Source of the DNA: Pseudomonadota bacterium
Lineage (GTDB): Bacteria > Pseudomonadota > Alphaproteobacteria > Rhizobiales > Xanthobacteraceae
Length of the DNA: 12,743 nucleotides
NCBI GenBank assembly: GCA_021779635.1
Contig: JAJYAH010000117.1
Span: 1-12,743 of the forward strand
Reading direction: 5' to 3'
The notes under the pieces are model-generated. The model worked only from the letters and a program-made list of their open reading frames with translations, searched no databases and had not been told where the DNA came from. Of this stretch, positions 11,564-12,743 are shown one piece after another (position 1 is the first letter of the stretch; each line of letters begins with the position of its first letter). A program made the translations under genes and the position numbers.

Positions 11564-12743
11564 ATGGATCGCATTCGTATCGTCGGCGGCAGCAAGCTCA
11601 ACGGCACCATTCCGATCTCCGGCGCGAAGAATGCAGCGCTGCCGCTGATGATCGCGGGCCTGCTCACCGAGCAGACGCTTGTTCTCGACAACGTGCCGCG
11701 GCTTGCCGATGTCGCGCAGCTGCAGCGTATTCTTGGCAATCACGGCGTCGATATCATGTCGGCCGGCAAGCGGCCCGGCGATCATGAATACCAGGGCCAG
11801 ACCCTGCACATCTCGGCCGCCAATATCATCGATACCACCGCACCCTATGAGTTGGTGTCCCGGATGCGCGCGAGCTTCTGGGTGATTGCGCCGCTGCTGG
11901 CGCGGATGCATGAGGCCAAGGTCTCGCTGCCCGGCGGCTGCGCCATCGGCACCCGGCCGGTCGATTTGCTGATCATGGCGCTGGAGAAGCTCGGCGCCGA
12001 GATCACCATCGATGGCGGCTATGTGATCGCCAAGGCGCCGGGCGGCCTGAAGGGCGCCGACATCGATTTTCCCAAGGTAACGGTCAGTGGCACCCACGTC
12101 GCGCTGATGGCGGCAACCCTGGCCAAGGGCACCACGGTCATCACCAACGCCGCCTGCGAGCCGGAAATTCTCGATGTCGCCGATTGCCTCAACAAGATGG
12201 GCGCGCGCGTCTCCGGCGCGGGGACCAAGCGTATCGTCATCGAGGGCGTCAGCAAGCTTCAGGGTGCGCGGCACACCGTGCTGCCCGACCGGATCGAGAC
12301 CGGCACCTATGCGATGGCGGTGGCGATGACCGGCGGCGACGTGCAACTCGCCGGCGCGCGGCCGGAACTGCTGCAATCGGCGCTCGACGTGCTGACCCAG
12401 GCCGGCGCCATGATCACCGTCAACAATGAAGGCATCCGGGTCGCCCGCAACGGCGCCGGGATCAGCCCGGTGACGGTCTCGACCGCGCCGTTTCCGGGCT
12501 TTCCCACGGATCTGCAGGCGCAGCTGATGGCGCTGATGGCCTGCGCCGGCGGCTCCTCGCATATTACCGAGACGATTTTCGAAAATCGCTTCATGCATGT
12601 GCAGGAACTGGCACGGTTCGGCGCCCGGATTCATCTCGACGGCGAGACCGCCACCATCGATGGCATCACGAAACTGCGCGGCGCGCCCGTGATGGCGACC
12701 GATCTGCGCGCGTCGGTTTCGCTGGTGATCGCGGGCCTCGCCG
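11564..12743 (+). CDS. murA: UDP-N-acetylglucosamine 1-carboxyvinyltransferase (5' 393 codons, cut by window edge)
   Basis: Cytosolic enzyme of the first committed step of peptidoglycan synthesis, transferring enolpyruvate from PEP to the 3'-OH of UDP-GlcNAc. The start reads [29 protein letters not shown] with Lys22-Asn23, the substrate-binding pair. The active-site loop is [12 protein letters not shown] with Cys126, equivalent to E. coli Cys115 and shifted by an insertion of about 10 residues (around [15 protein letters not shown]). Presence of this Cys predicts fosfomycin-type alkylation. GFPTDLQAQ contains the Asp corresponding to E. coli Asp305, and [11 protein letters not shown] is the conserved domain-interface segment. 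The 393 codons present cover most of the usual about 430. AGG lies seven nucleotides before ATG 11564, behind the promoter at 11508-11536. No stop codon occurs before the window ends. Confidence 0.98.
   Translation, partial: MDRIRIVGGSKLNGTIPISGAKNAALPLMIAGLLTEQTLVLDNVPRLADVAQLQRILGNHGVDIMSAGKRPGDHEYQGQTLHISAANIIDTTAPYELVSRMRASFWVIAPLLARMHEAKVSLPGGCAIGTRPVDLLIMALEKLGAEITIDGGYVIAKAPGGLKGADIDFPKVTVSGTHVALMAATLAKGTTVITNAACEPEILDVADCLNKMGARVSGAGTKRIVIEGVSKLQGARHTVLPDRIETGTYAMAVAMTGGDVQLAGARPELLQSALDVLTQAGAMITVNNEGIRVARNGAGISPVTVSTAPFPGFPTDLQAQLMALMACAGGSSHITETIFENRFMHVQELARFGARIHLDGETATIDGITKLRGAPVMATDLRASVSLVIAGLA

Noticed and set aside
11483..12634. 383-codon open frame antisense to murA
   Set aside because: Same GC-bias artefact. 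The sense strand is unambiguous murA, and the antisense product has no recognisable fold or ribosome site.

Overview
The window looks like chromosome from an alphaproteobacterium of the Bradyrhizobium / Rhodopseudomonas / Nitrobacter group (Nitrobacteraceae). The grounds are high G+C with strong third-position bias, an Omp25/Omp31-type porin with the N-terminal AADLP processing site common in rhizobia, a tRNA-Thr(GGT) of alphaproteobacterial type, a GTCATTCCGG...CCGGAATGACG palindromic repeat I associate with these genomes, and several small secreted or membrane families I know from Bradyrhizobium. The genus call is inference from protein and repeat style, not from a marker gene.

Layout. (1) 1-1010: an outer-membrane beta-barrel gene on the minus strand, with two hairpins downstream and a 22-bp-period direct repeat upstream. 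(2) 1211-2292: a roughly 1-kb segment bracketed by an intact minus-strand tRNA-Thr (2218-2292) and a same-orientation fragment of that tRNA (1211-1238). Between them is one gene, a quinol-monooxygenase-like (ABM) protein with a probable Tat signal, preceded by an inverted-repeat operator candidate. No integrase is present, so this reads as the scar or mini-remnant of a tRNA-targeted element. (3) 2407-3204: a divergent pair, an NTF2/SnoaL-like protein (minus) and a small basic protein (plus) with an intrinsic terminator. (4) 3218-4939: a cyclic-nucleotide-binding-domain / thioredoxin-reductase-like flavoprotein that lacks the redox CxxC. (5) 4998-8192: three different serine-hydrolase genes side by side, namely a lipoprotein alpha/beta hydrolase (minus), a membrane-anchored alpha/beta hydrolase (plus) and a secreted SGNH hydrolase (minus). 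(6) 8561-11103: four plus-strand envelope-type genes, namely an isoprenylcysteine-methyltransferase-like membrane enzyme, a 63-aa secreted peptide with a pentapeptide repeat, a secreted or anchored protein with a His-then-Cys arrangement suggesting a permuted papain fold, and a four-helix membrane protein. (7) 11121-11471: a truncated alpha/beta hydrolase between a partial and a complete copy of the palindromic repeat. (8) 11508-12743: a good sigma70-type promoter and the start of murA, which runs off the right edge.

How it fits together. Only murA and the tRNA are clearly core functions. Most genes from 3218 to 11103 are single transcription units with products predicted for the envelope (lipoprotein, inner membrane, periplasm), and this block ends in decayed sequence and a repeat. 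I read it as a variable segment of envelope and lipid-active functions lying next to a conserved murA neighbourhood. I see no defence system, CRISPR array, transposase or phage gene. The best candidates for undescribed biology are the tRNA-bracketed ABM mini-segment with its apparent dual translation starts, the hydrolase cluster, and the adjacent pair of repeat peptide and His/Cys protein.
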